This document shows positions 1 to 8,514 of a stretch of 39,390 nucleotides of DNA, piece by piece; position 1 is the stretch's first letter; each line of letters begins with the position of its first letter. Both the position numbers and the translations under genes were made by a program. This stretch comes from Anthropogastromicrobium aceti (GTDB lineage: Bacteria > Bacillota > Clostridia > Lachnospirales > Lachnospiraceae): the NCBI RefSeq assembly GCF_025567095.1, contig NZ_JAOQJH010000031.1. The stretch is one strand, 5' to 3'. Under the pieces are notes generated by a model, which did no database searches, had not been told where the DNA came from, and saw only the letters and a list, made by a program, of their open reading frames with translations.

Positions 1-1378
1 TTTCCAATCTCCTTTTCTCTTTGTGACAACGGAATCTTTTCATAAGCATCAGTTACATGGTTGTATTGGCTTGCCTTAAATTTCTTTGTATCCACTTCTG
101 CATAGACACCTCCGACGGCCTCCACTTTTCTTTCCAATTCTAGCAGAAATCTTGCCGGTGCACGGCGGTTGATGGATCTTCCAAAACGCTTCTTACGCTT
201 ATATTTCTGGATCACTTTTACCGTACCGTCTTTCTGCTTAACCTCGGTTTTCTTTTCCTGCCGTCTGGTCTCCTTTGCCTTCTTTTGAAGTGCTTGAAAG
301 TGCATCTTTTCCACGGGGAAATACTTTGCAATTGTTATCAGCTTATTACACAGTTCTCTGTGACTGTCAATAATATAAGCATGCTTTTTTCGATACAATG
401 ATTTTAACAGTCGGCACATTTTTACATAGTTTTTGGAGTATTTCCATGGATCACGATTAGAACGATTGATAGTTCCATCTTCGTTATACTTATTTGGGTT
501 ACTGATTCTTCTGGAGCGATCCATACTCTGTGAAATCTTTTGGATTTTTTTCTCATACTGGATTGCATTCGGAGCCAGTTCTTCCAATACACAGGCATTT
601 TCTGAAACACCGGCTATTGTTGAAACACCCGGATCAATTCCCATTGTAGATGTTCCAATTGAAACTCTTGTCGGTGCAGCCCCACTTACAACAATCTCTG
701 CATAGTATCGCCATCCACTAGAAAACATAAGCCGTTTTATATTACAATAACTGATTTTTCCTTTCAGTGATTCCCATACATAACTAAGACTATTTTCTGA
801 TTTTGGAAGATAACATTTTAGAAAAAGTCCAAGCCAATTGACATACATTGCATCCAGATCAAAACGGGCACCATTTTTATTTGACTTTCCACCAATCGTA
901 TCAAAGTCCATCAATTTCTTAAAATGAAGCTCTTTTCCNNNNNNNNNNNNNNNNNNNNNNNNNNNNNNNNNNNNNNNNNNNNNNNNNNNNNNNNNNNNNN
1001 NNNNNNNNNNNNNNNNNNNNNNNNNGCTTCTGCCTGTACCTGCTGAGAAGAAAGAAGTTTTGAAAATTGCTTTCCACAGACTTTTATATAGTGTTCCAAA
1101 GAGGCTTTTGACAGTCCCTGTTCGGTACGGCAAGCTGCTAATTGCTTTGCCAATTTTTTCTTTTGCGATTTCTCCTCTTTCGACATTTTTTCTTTTTTCA
1201 CCAGCTCATTGTATAACTGTCTGAGTTCTGCATATCGCTTATCGTGCTGAAGGCGTATCATGCATTTACGGGCATGCTTTACACATACATTATGCAAATG
1301 TGCCAATGCATGAAAACGACGATCGATTTCATAGCGTTCGTATTTAGATGTTTTTAACAGAAACTGTACCGTATGCAT
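1..1378 (-). CDS. tnpB: TnpB-family RNA-guided nuclease (IS605 accessory protein), 3' end outside the window
   Basis: TnpB proteins are RuvC-fold nucleases guided by an RNA from the element's right end. The N-terminal 117 residues are basic and helical (start HTVQFLLKTSKYERYEIDRR). After a run of N (939-1025) the protein resumes and contains the RuvC-I motif GIDPGVSTIAGVSEN, encoded near 645-605. A basic linker and a segment ending near VDTKKFKASQYNHV follow, then the gene leaves the window. The two halves are in different frames across the 87 N, so the gap length is probably an assembler placeholder and not a true frameshift. The later RuvC acidic residues and the zinc ribbon are not visible. 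The start ATG at 1378 follows AGGAGG with good spacing. Confidence 0.82.
939..1025. other. assembly gap (87 N)
   Basis: A run of 87 undetermined bases falls inside the tnpB gene. Reading frames on the two sides do not match across this length (upstream codon phase and downstream codon phase differ by two bases). The true length is therefore probably not 87. A collapsed repeat is plausible, since IS elements are usually multicopy. Confidence 0.98.
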
Positions 1379-1490
1379 ATGTGCCCTCCTTTAACTGCGA
1401 ATATGAATATATGTTCTTTACTTATATAAACAGTATATCATACAACACACAAGGACACAAGCACACAACGAGCAGTTGCCTGTACAACAT

Positions 1491-1507
1491 TTCGACAAAA
1501 TTCGACA
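1491..1507 (-). promoter_or_regulatory. tandem Spo0A-box-like heptamers upstream of tnpB
   Basis: TTCGACA occurs at 1491-1497 and again at 1501-1507. Read toward tnpB this is TGTCGAA repeated with a 10-base period, one helical turn. TGNCGAA is the known core of the Spo0A binding site. A single 7-mer is expected a few times by chance in a window of this size, so only the tandem arrangement is notable. Function is inferred. Confidence 0.3.
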
Positions 1508-1609
1508 TCATTGTCCGATAATTGCAAAAAGTTTCTTGGCTTTCATCACACGGTTAAAACCGTGGGCTTTCCCGCCCGACTTTTGTAAAAATTTTAACGT
1601 GCAAAAGAT

Positions 1610-1971
1610 AAGTCAGCTTTCTAAGGAGAGATACATAATTAAAAAACAGGTTCCTAGCATATACTATGTAAACGGACTTCTTGTTCCAACACAGATTGTT
1701 GTAACAAATCAGCTAAACTCCCAAAATCATGAAAGTCTTAAAGTGTTATCAAAAAGTGCCCAAACTGATGACATTCAGAGATTCACAGAACTTGCAAGCG
1801 CATTTACTGAACCCGGTGACAAGGAAAAAGCTGACGCCGTATTGCAAGTTAGCGTCGCGGCAAACAATTGACCTTGTTAGACAAAATCTTCTGTCTATCG
1901 AAACTGCTGCACAGTGCGCAAAGATGACCGTAGATGAATTTCAGATCGTACTAAAAAAACAAAACTGCTAA
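1610..1971 (+). pseudogene. remnant of a conserved Rpn/PD-(D/E)XK-like putative nuclease or transposase gene
   Basis: Two frames together carry what looks like the C-terminal part of one protein. The first frame (about 1620-1860) reads from a KKQVPSIYYVNGL segment through TEPGDKEKADAVLQVS. The second frame (about 1876-1971) reads TIDLVRQNLLSIETAAQC and ends at a stop after KKQNC. The resemblance to the C-terminal region of Rpn-like proteins common in Lachnospiraceae is from memory and should be treated as tentative. The N-terminal part is missing where the IS left end begins. A frame change with probable loss of internal sequence lies near 1860-1875. The gene is therefore interpreted as truncated by the insertion and decayed. 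Confidence 0.5.
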
Positions 1972-1975
1972 CAAT

Positions 1976-2033
1976 AGCCAAACAAGGACGGGAATGCGGC
2001 ACTACAGTGCCGCATTTTCCCGTCCCGCTGGCT
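1976..2033. repeat. palindromic repeat, copy A
   Basis: A 58-base unit is bounded by AGCCA (1976-1980) and TGGCT (2029-2033). The inner arms are GGACGGGAATGCGGCACT and AGTGCCGCATTTTCCCGTCC around a short CA-containing loop, with a two-base bulge in one arm. Copy B at 15754-15811 has the same length and nearly the same sequence, and a divergent copy C lies at 15002-15046. It sits 24 bases past the stop of the minus-strand DUF5695-like gene and 5 bases past the stop of the plus-strand remnant. It could end transcription from both sides. The T-rich flank follows only in the plus direction. Confidence 0.85.
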
Positions 2034-2057
2034 TCTTCATTTTTTATTTTTGAAAAC

Positions 2058-4625
2058 TCACTTTATTGCAAGCAGCTCTTTTTTTACTTTAACACAAACA
2101 TTCTCACCCTTATTTGCTGCTAACTTATATAATAACTGCTGCTTTTTGCCTTCCTCTGGGATTGACATGAAAGAAATCTCAGCTCCATCACATCCCCATA
2201 CATCTACTAGAATTGTTACTTCATTATCGCTGATTCTAATTTCTTTGATTTCACCAGCATCAATCTGGATCTTCAAACGCTGCGGCACATGATAAAAACG
2301 CATACCCAATCCATCATGTAAAGATATTACTTCCTCGCTGCCTTCTTTTGAAACAGTACATCCAAGTCCAATTCTTCCTAATACAGAATGATCCATCACA
2401 ATTGAGCAGGCAGTTCTAAGTGCACCGAAAAAGCCTAGACCAGCCTCACCTGACAAGGATACGCAGCCATTTACATATGGCATCCACATTTTCTTTTTAT
2501 CTGCCTCGGTGAAAACTCGTGCATCAGTATCATTAATCCACTTACCCATGGTGATCCATCCTGTCGCACCATGATTTTCATGCTCTGCATTCCAATAACC
2601 GCCTGAATTGTAGATCAGCCAGCCTGACAAAAAAGCTCCATAATATGACAATATCCAATCTTCTTTCACATGACCTTCATCAAGTGCATAATCAAGCAGT
2701 GGATATGCACCTAATTGAGTCATGTAGCTAGTATTCCATTCTGTATCGCCTCCGCCTCTGACATCCGTATTATACAGATACCAGACTGGCTGTTTTCCTC
2801 TGTTCGCAAATGATGCCTTCGCTGCTGCTGCCATTACATGCTCACTGTGGATACGTTTTCCATAGCCATAAACAGCTTCAAACGCAGTTGAATCATACAC
2901 CATCTCAGAACCAAATGGAAAATTCTCTGATGCAAAGAAATGAGCCTTCTTATCAAAGATGGCATTCATCTCGGCTGCTTCCTGAATAAACCCTTCGCTT
3001 TCCAAATCTTGTGCAAGATACAGCGGCAATGTCATCTCGCCCATATTTCCATACTCACTCGCACCAACACCATCAGGAAACATCCAATAATTAAACATAG
3101 CTTTCGTGTACTCATACGCCATCTTTAAATACTGTGTTGATTCACGCAGATACGACAGCTGATTTCTTTTCTGAATCAAATACATATCGCGCATGATGTT
3201 GATAACATGAACATAGTTAAACGCACGCCAAACATCATCTGCACCTCTGCCAGCCCATGGCTCAAACATAACATACCACGGAACCATACGATGAACACGC
3301 CATCCTGGCTGCTCTGTAAGTCTCTCAATAATAAAATCCTCCACAAAGGAATTTAATACTCTAAGCTCTTTTTCTTGTGGACGATAGACATTTTTTTCTG
3401 CAAGAAAAAGTCCGCTTGCAAGACCTGGATCATCACTTCCGCCTGTCCACCAATCTTCAAAATATGGATTAAAGGTGCTGTTAATTCTTCTTTTATTTGT
3501 CATATCCCACATTAACAGTGCGTGATAACAAGGATCATTCTCATCTGTCTCAAAATGATTCTCTGCAACAAACGCTGCATGCTCATCAATCATAGTCTGC
3601 ACAGCCTCTGTCACAAAGAAGCAATAATGAGCTGTCTTCTCTGCGCTATTAACACTAACCTTACGTCTTCCATATCCGCCAAAACGAACTGTACTGACCT
3701 TCCATCCATTTTTAATCGTTGTCTCTAAAATCTCATCTGCCGGATCATCAAGACTTACAATGGCCTCTGCCGGCTTTGTCATAATCATAAAATTCGTGGT
3801 GATTGGTCCTACAATACCTGGCACAGCACAAAGTGCAATCTGTTCTTTTTCTTCAAGCACATTTGGGATCTGTTCCACATCCTTAAGAAAGGTAAATCCA
3901 ATTTGAAATACCTTTTTTTCAGATGGTGCTAAAACAAACGTATTTGCTGGAACATCTATTGCTGGAGTTTTTGTTACAAGTTTTGCACGAACTAATCCCT
4001 CATAGCCATATCCATCTCCAAACTGTGAACCAAAAAGCTTATCCTCTTGCTCTTTTTCCAGATTTAGAAGCTGCGTATTGCCAAGAGGCAGCATCAATAG
4101 TACTGGAGTACTTCCGCTTGACTTTTCCCAGTAAAGATAAGAAGAACTTCCTGTTATACATGTGTGACGTAGCACGCAATGCTCATATTTAAAATCATTG
4201 TCATTTCTAAAATATTGATCCATCAGCAACGGAAGATTTAATTCAAAAACCTCAATATCCTTCGCACCACTATTTTCCAGACAGATTGTCCACTCGAGCA
4301 TGTCCTCTTTCATTTCAAATGTCTGAGTAAGAGACAAACCATTCTCTGTATTGACCGCACGAATTTTATTTTCATCTATTGTATATGAAGCTGCTTCCTT
4401 TTTGAAAATGTGCTCCAACAGCTGTTTTTGTCCATCCACAGCTACAACACCATCTATAGTACCAAGCCACTTTGAGTTTTCCACATCATACTGCGGAAAT
4501 TCCTCTGGTGTGATAACAAAGTCTGCAAAATAGTCATCTAGCGGCGACTTTACAGACACAAAACCACCTCGCGCAGTATCATATGTCATTTGCATATTTG
4601 AATTTTCTAATATGATTTTTTCCAT
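2058..4625 (-). CDS. putative glycosidase, DUF5695-like, 855 aa
   Basis: This is a large cytoplasmic-type protein with no signal peptide. The first 300 residues look beta-rich. The rest is rich in aromatic residues and helices, as in (alpha/alpha)6-barrel glycosidases. Conserved-looking acidic/aromatic clusters include FEDWWTGGSDDPG, MFPDGVGASEYGNMGEMT, RGGGDTEWNTSYMTQLGAYP and GYWNAEHENHGATGW. Assignment to DUF5695 is from memory of such genes beside GH127 enzymes and is not certain. It is the last gene of the binding-protein/permease operon, 57 bases after the second permease, so it probably acts on the imported oligosaccharide. The start has AAAGGA seven to eight bases upstream. Substrate and catalytic residues cannot be assigned from sequence alone. 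Confidence 0.6.
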   Translation of the reverse strand: MEKIILENSNMQMTYDTARGGFVSVKSPLDDYFADFVITPEEFPQYDVENSKWLGTIDGVVAVDGQKQLLEHIFKKEAASYTIDENKIRAVNTENGLSLTQTFEMKEDMLEWTICLENSGAKDIEVFELNLPLLMDQYFRNDNDFKYEHCVLRHTCITGSSSYLYWEKSSGSTPVLLMLPLGNTQLLNLEKEQEDKLFGSQFGDGYGYEGLVRAKLVTKTPAIDVPANTFVLAPSEKKVFQIGFTFLKDVEQIPNVLEEKEQIALCAVPGIVGPITTNFMIMTKPAEAIVSLDDPADEILETTIKNGWKVSTVRFGGYGRRKVSVNSAEKTAHYCFFVTEAVQTMIDEHAAFVAENHFETDENDPCYHALLMWDMTNKRRINSTFNPYFEDWWTGGSDDPGLASGLFLAEKNVYRPQEKELRVLNSFVEDFIIERLTEQPGWRVHRMVPWYVMFEPWAGRGADDVWRAFNYVHVINIMRDMYLIQKRNQLSYLRESTQYLKMAYEYTKAMFNYWMFPDGVGASEYGNMGEMTLPLYLAQDLESEGFIQEAAEMNAIFDKKAHFFASENFPFGSEMVYDSTAFEAVYGYGKRIHSEHVMAAAAKASFANRGKQPVWYLYNTDVRGGGDTEWNTSYMTQLGAYPLLDYALDEGHVKEDWILSYYGAFLSGWLIYNSGGYWNAEHENHGATGWITMGKWINDTDARVFTEADKKKMWMPYVNGCVSLSGEAGLGFFGALRTACSIVMDHSVLGRIGLGCTVSKEGSEEVISLHDGLGMRFYHVPQRLKIQIDAGEIKEIRISDNEVTILVDVWGCDGAEISFMSIPEEGKKQQLLYKLAANKGENVCVKVKKELLAIK

Positions 4626-4682
4626 TTTCGTTCCTTTCTAGGCGAACTACTCTTTCTTCAAATGTTCAAAACTACCACAATA

Positions 4683-5633
4683 TCAGCCCTTTACAGAACC
4701 AACCATAACACCCTTTGTAAAGAATTTCTGTACAAACGGATATGCTACAACAACTGGAATTGTTGTCAGAACCATTGCTGCAAGTTCAACCGTCTTTGAC
4801 GTTGTCTCACCGCTTCCCATTGAAGAGTTTACAAGTGCTGAAACTGACTGGTTTGACTGCATAACTGTTGCTGCTAACTGCTCAACTGCCTGACTGGACT
4901 TAATCAGCTTTAATGTATAATTTGCTAATGTCTGTAAAGAACTGCTCTGCGTATAAAACAGCGTTGTTCCATAATCATTCCATACACCACATGCTGTAAA
5001 AACACCAAGTGCAGCAAGCACTGGCTTTGACAATGGCAGCACAATAGAGAAGAAAATTTTAAATTCACTTGCACCGTCAATTTTTGCCGATTCAAAAAGA
5101 GATTCTGGAATAGCTTTAAAGTTTGCATTGTAAATAATTACATTATAAAATCCGCCAAACAGAGCCGGGATAATGTATACCCAATATGTATTATAGAGCT
5201 TCAACCAGTTTACAAGAATGAAGGTAGCAATTGTACCGCCACTAAAATACATACTGATAAAACCAAGTCCCGCAAAAAACTTTCTTCCATATAAATATGG
5301 TCTTGAAAAACCATATGCAAACATGGCTGTGATCAGTGTAGAACCAATCGTTACAATAATCGTTCTGGAACCCGTGATCCACAGTGCATTAATAATCTCC
5401 GCATCACCTAATACTAATTTCCAGCTGGCAAGCGTAAATTTCTCCGGCAGGAAAAATGAATAGCCCTTTACCAATGCATCACCGCTGTTTAATGAGTTAA
5501 TCAATGCATACCACATCGGATAAACTGTAACTAACATAACAATGCACATGCCGATTGTATTAAAAATATTAAAAATGCCTTTTTCATACGGTTTAACGCT
5601 TTTATTTGTCTTCTTTGCCCGAATTGCTTTCAC
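4683..5633 (-). CDS. CUT1 carbohydrate ABC transporter permease, YtcP/LplC type
   Basis: This 316-residue polytopic membrane protein is one of two permeases forming the translocation channel of an oligosaccharide importer. It has about six hydrophobic segments, the first near residues 30-50. The cytoplasmic coupling (EAA) motif ESAKIDGASEFKIFFSIVLP lies around residues 180-200. The C-terminus FTKGVMVGSVKG is the typical GxMxGAVKG tail of this family. Translation probably starts at GTG (5633), nine bases after GGGAG. It lies 23 bases after the partner permease gene and belongs to the same operon. No ATPase gene is present, as is common for CUT1 systems that share an MsmX-like ATPase. Confidence 0.93.
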   Translation of the reverse strand: MKAIRAKKTNKSVKPYEKGIFNIFNTIGMCIVMLVTVYPMWYALINSLNSGDALVKGYSFFLPEKFTLASWKLVLGDAEIINALWITGSRTIIVTIGSTLITAMFAYGFSRPYLYGRKFFAGLGFISMYFSGGTIATFILVNWLKLYNTYWVYIIPALFGGFYNVIIYNANFKAIPESLFESAKIDGASEFKIFFSIVLPLSKPVLAALGVFTACGVWNDYGTTLFYTQSSSLQTLANYTLKLIKSSQAVEQLAATVMQSNQSVSALVNSSMGSGETTSKTVELAAMVLTTIPVVVAYPFVQKFFTKGVMVGSVKG

Positions 5634-5656
5634 TTTAATTTTCTCCCTTCTCCAGA

Positions 5657-6595
5657 TTAGAACAGACCAGAACCTGTAAGCTTATTAGATATTTTATTTG
5701 CACCAAGCAGTAAAATCATTGCAATAACTGATTTTACAAGATTTACTGCAGTTGCAACACCAAACTGCATCTGTCTAAGACCATATTCGTAAATATATGT
5801 ATCAATAACCTGGCTTGCTGAAATATTAAGTGAGTTCTGGAAAACATAGATCTGCGTAAAGTTGTTGTTGAGCATTCCACTTACTGCAAAAATAATCATA
5901 ATCATGAGCGTTGGCTTAATGCATGGAATAGTGATATACCACATTCTCTTAAAACGGCCTGCACCATCGATCATTGCAGCTTCATACAGATCCTGACTAA
6001 TTCCTGCAATTGCAGCAATATAAAGAATTGCACCCCATCCTAATTCCTTAAGAAGTGAACTGATTACAGTGATTCCCCAGAAATACTTTGGCTCTGCCAT
6101 AAAACCAATTGGATCCTTGATTAAGCCAATATTCATCATAATACTGTTTACAAAACCATTATCTGTACTTAAAAGTGTCATAAACAGACCGCCAAATACA
6201 ACCCATGATAAGAAGTGCGGCATATACGTAACAGTCTGAATCAGACTCTTAAATTTCTCATTCATAACCTCATTCAGCATAAGAGCAAAGAACAATGTCA
6301 CCGGAATGCTGATTAAATTGTTTAGTAAGTTAATTCCAAGTGTATTTTTTAACATTGGAATAAAATCATAGTTTTTAAATAAAATTTTAAAGTTTTTAAA
6401 ATTGTTCCATGGGCTTGTGAAAATTCCTGCAACGCCGCTGACTGGACGATAATTTTCAAATGCAATCAAGAGGCCAAATAATGGCACAATTGAAAATAAA
6501 ATAATTAAAACGGTGGCTGGTGCCATCATTGCGTACAGCTCTAGCTGTGTTTTTCTGTCCCTTCCATATCCATAATTTTTCTTGTTTTTCTTCAT
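5657..6595 (-). CDS. CUT1 carbohydrate ABC transporter permease, LplB/YteP type
   Basis: This 312-residue permease pairs with the next gene. A short basic N-terminus (MKKNKKNYGYGRDRKTQ) precedes the first membrane segment at about residues 24-44. About six hydrophobic segments follow in total. The EAA loop YEAAMIDGAGRFKRMWYITI lies around residues 206-226, and the C-terminus ends NKLTGSGLF, as usual in the LplB/YteP group. The gene starts at an ATG after GAGGTGAGAAA. It is separated from the binding-protein gene by about 100 bases that contain a stem-loop. That arrangement usually allows more binding protein than permease to be made. Confidence 0.93.
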   Translation of the reverse strand: MKKNKKNYGYGRDRKTQLELYAMMAPATVLIILFSIVPLFGLLIAFENYRPVSGVAGIFTSPWNNFKNFKILFKNYDFIPMLKNTLGINLLNNLISIPVTLFFALMLNEVMNEKFKSLIQTVTYMPHFLSWVVFGGLFMTLLSTDNGFVNSIMMNIGLIKDPIGFMAEPKYFWGITVISSLLKELGWGAILYIAAIAGISQDLYEAAMIDGAGRFKRMWYITIPCIKPTLMIMIIFAVSGMLNNNFTQIYVFQNSLNISASQVIDTYIYEYGLRQMQFGVATAVNLVKSVIAMILLLGANKISNKLTGSGLF

Positions 6596-6608
6596 TTTCT
6601 CACCTCTT

Positions 6609-6650
6609 AAAAAACCGAGATCCCACCGTATATGTGAAATCCCGGTTTTT
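6609..6650 (-). terminator. stem-loop between binding-protein and permease genes
   Basis: In the transcript direction the arms are ACCGGGATTTCA and TGGGATCTCGGT, paired with two G-U pairs around a nine-base loop and followed by a run of T. It lies directly after the binding-protein stop and before the permease RBS. A partial terminator or 3' stabiliser is the usual role at this position in sugar ABC operons. That role is inferred. Confidence 0.75.
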
Positions 6651-6693
6651 GTTAAGCCTTATTTACATATGCTTCTGCTTGCCTATATTTCGA

Positions 6694-8364
6694 TCAGTGC
6701 TTATCAGCATTTGCGTTAGTAAGTGTCTCTCCATACTCTTCACAATTTGCCTTATATGCGTCATCATAGATCTTATTCAGATCTTCGAGTCCTAAATTGT
6801 CAATCTGTGCAAGCATATCTTCATACTTTGATTCAAACTCTTCATCATCCTTTGCCATTACAATTGCAGTAATTTGTCCAACAAGATAATTGTCAATCTG
6901 AGACTTTGCAATACCCTCATCACTTGATGGATCTAAAGTTATAGAATAGAAATCAATAAGTGCACTGTTAAATACAGTAGTCTGCTCCATTCTTCCAAGT
7001 GCAGTGTCATTCAGCATTCCCTGATAATCTTCACTGTCCTCTGCCGGTGGTGCTACTACATGCTGTTCATAGCTTGAATTGTGGAATGGCCAATATGCAG
7101 TCAAACCTGTGTTAACATAATCAAAACGTCTCTCATCTCCAGCTTCTGTCCAGACAAAGTTGCCATTCTCATCGCGCACAACATCCTCGCCTTCCTTGCC
7201 GTAGATACACCAGTTCATTCCTTCCTCGCTGCTCATCCAAGAAAGCCACTTTGCAAGCTTCTCCGGATATTTTGTATTCTTAGAAATGAATGTCTGAATC
7301 CAGCCTGTTCCTCCATTTGTGTTCTTCGGCAATACTGGATTTGTTCCTTCACTTGAAAGAATAGCACCTGTAGATGTCCATGTAGTACCAGACTGTGTCT
7401 TATTTGCTGCGGTATTTGCCTTGTTTCCGATAAAACAAAGTACACGGCCGCTTGCAATGTAAGATTTTACGCCTGCATTGTCGATTGTAAACTGATTTGC
7501 ATCAAGATAACCATCTCTTGTCAGCGTATTTAAAAACTGCAGTGCATGTTTTGATTCTGGTGCCTGGATCCAATCCTGATAATTGCCCTCATCATCAATC
7601 GGCATTGAACCAAAGAAATATTCAAGTGTACGAAGTGTTGATTCCTGATACATATTTCCGTCAACAAGTACTGGAATGTAACTTGCACCATTGACAGTCT
7701 TATCAGAATTTTTTACAAGATCAAATGCTGCTAATACCTGTTCCTCTGTCTGAAGGTCTTCCGGCTTTAATCCAAACTCTTCCAGTACAGTATCATTCCA
7801 GAGCAAGCCATAATTTTCACCATACTCAACGCTCCACGCATAATAATCACTGTTCGGAGGATAAATTTTTCTTGTATCTTCTGAACTCTGATGGCTGGCA
7901 TATGCATACCATGCACCATCACGATTGATCTGATTCTGCTTGATATCTTCTGGATAATCGCCATTGAGCAGATGAGAATCAGGATCATATAATGATAAAA
8001 ACTCATCAAGATCCCATACAAGACCAGACTCAGTAAGTTCCTTAATGGAGTTGCTGTCTGTAATAGAAATTACATCTGGCAGCTCACCACTTACGATCAT
8101 TAATGCCATCTTTGTTGCGCCATCCTCTGCCGGAATGTTCATATCAAACTGAAGTCCTGTTGCCTTCGTGATTCCTCCTGTAACAGAATCCTCATCAAGA
8201 TTCCACTGTGTCGGCGGAGTCCAGAAGCTGACATCAGAAAACCATGTTGCGGTATCAATTGTCTGCTCACTCTCATCTGCCATAGCTACGCTGCTAAAGC
8301 TGCCAGCTAACATAGTAGATGCTAACATCACTGCTCCAAATCTTGCTGTGTTTGTTTTTTTCAT
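6694..8364 (-). CDS. extracellular sugar-binding protein of the CUT1 transporter, non-lipoprotein form
   Basis: This 556-residue family-1-type solute-binding protein is encoded first in the transporter operon. The N-terminus MKKTNTARFGAVMLASTMLA continues to a likely signal-peptidase site SVAMA|DE near residue 29. There is no cysteine in this region, so the lipobox normal for Gram-positive binding proteins is absent. The mature part is paralogous to the lipoprotein at 10950-12608. Shared blocks include F(W)xPP near the N-terminus, YxPDSHLL, RDGAWYA and EQVLAAF. It probably binds the oligosaccharide delivered to the two permeases. The start is well supported by AGGAGG nine bases upstream. Ligand identity is inferred from the GH127 neighbour. 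Confidence 0.9.
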   Translation of the reverse strand: MKKTNTARFGAVMLASTMLAGSFSSVAMADESEQTIDTATWFSDVSFWTPPTQWNLDEDSVTGGITKATGLQFDMNIPAEDGATKMALMIVSGELPDVISITDSNSIKELTESGLVWDLDEFLSLYDPDSHLLNGDYPEDIKQNQINRDGAWYAYASHQSSEDTRKIYPPNSDYYAWSVEYGENYGLLWNDTVLEEFGLKPEDLQTEEQVLAAFDLVKNSDKTVNGASYIPVLVDGNMYQESTLRTLEYFFGSMPIDDEGNYQDWIQAPESKHALQFLNTLTRDGYLDANQFTIDNAGVKSYIASGRVLCFIGNKANTAANKTQSGTTWTSTGAILSSEGTNPVLPKNTNGGTGWIQTFISKNTKYPEKLAKWLSWMSSEEGMNWCIYGKEGEDVVRDENGNFVWTEAGDERRFDYVNTGLTAYWPFHNSSYEQHVVAPPAEDSEDYQGMLNDTALGRMEQTTVFNSALIDFYSITLDPSSDEGIAKSQIDNYLVGQITAIVMAKDDEEFESKYEDMLAQIDNLGLEDLNKIYDDAYKANCEEYGETLTNANADKH

Positions 8365-8424
8365 AAAAAAATTCCTCCTACAATGTTTTTACACCGAATG
8401 ATTTACATCATTTATTGTAATTGC

Positions 8425-8453
8425 ATTATAGGAGAAATTTGACATCATTAACA
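8425..8453 (-). promoter_or_regulatory. promoter of the transporter operon
   Basis: In the transcript direction a perfect -10 TATAAT (8425-8430) lies 17 bases after a poor -35 TGTTAA (8448-8453). A weak -35 fits activator-dependent transcription. AATGATGT elements occur twice with the same orientation, around 8401-8414 (within palindrome AATGATTTACATCATT, 8397-8412) and 8438-8451. The first lies near the expected transcription start and could be an operator. Confidence 0.65.
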
Positions 8454-8476
8454 TGAAGTTCCTTCGCAGTTTTGGT

Positions 8477-8504
8477 ACTATTTTCGTTTATTTGCAATTT
8501 TACC
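8477..8504 (-). promoter_or_regulatory. putative activator site upstream of the transporter operon (motif shared with GH127 gene)
   Basis: The plus-strand sequence begins ACTATTTTCG and ends CAATTTTACC. A closely similar block lies at 14839-14867 upstream of the GH127 gene: the first ten bases are identical and about 22 of 29 positions match overall. The distance from motif to the nearest -10 is 46 bases here. This site lies upstream of the weak -35, where a YesN-type AraC regulator would activate. Function is inferred. Confidence 0.5.
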
Positions 8505-8514
8505 AACGGTCAGC

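Larger units (their letters stand above)
1..1605 (-). mobile_element. IS200/IS605-type element (TnpB-encoding), right part outside the window
   Basis: A tnpB gene read leftward is preceded by about 230 bases of noncoding left-end sequence. That sequence contains a perfect hairpin CACGGTT-AA-AACCGTG at 1549-1564, followed by a GGGC/GCCC-rich stretch. Subterminal hairpins of this kind are typical of IS200/IS605 ends. No tnpA is visible, so this is either a tnpB-only (IS1341-like) element or tnpA lies beyond the left edge. The outer boundary near 1600 is inferred from where similarity to the neighbouring gene remnant begins. The exact cleavage site cannot be fixed from this sequence alone. Confidence 0.7.

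Noticed and set aside
1476..1871. An open plus-strand frame that runs from the IS left end into the gene remnant
   Set aside because: Its first 45 residues come from the noncoding IS end including the hairpin, there is no RBS, and the C-terminal half changes frame. It is treated as a chance fusion frame over a pseudogene.
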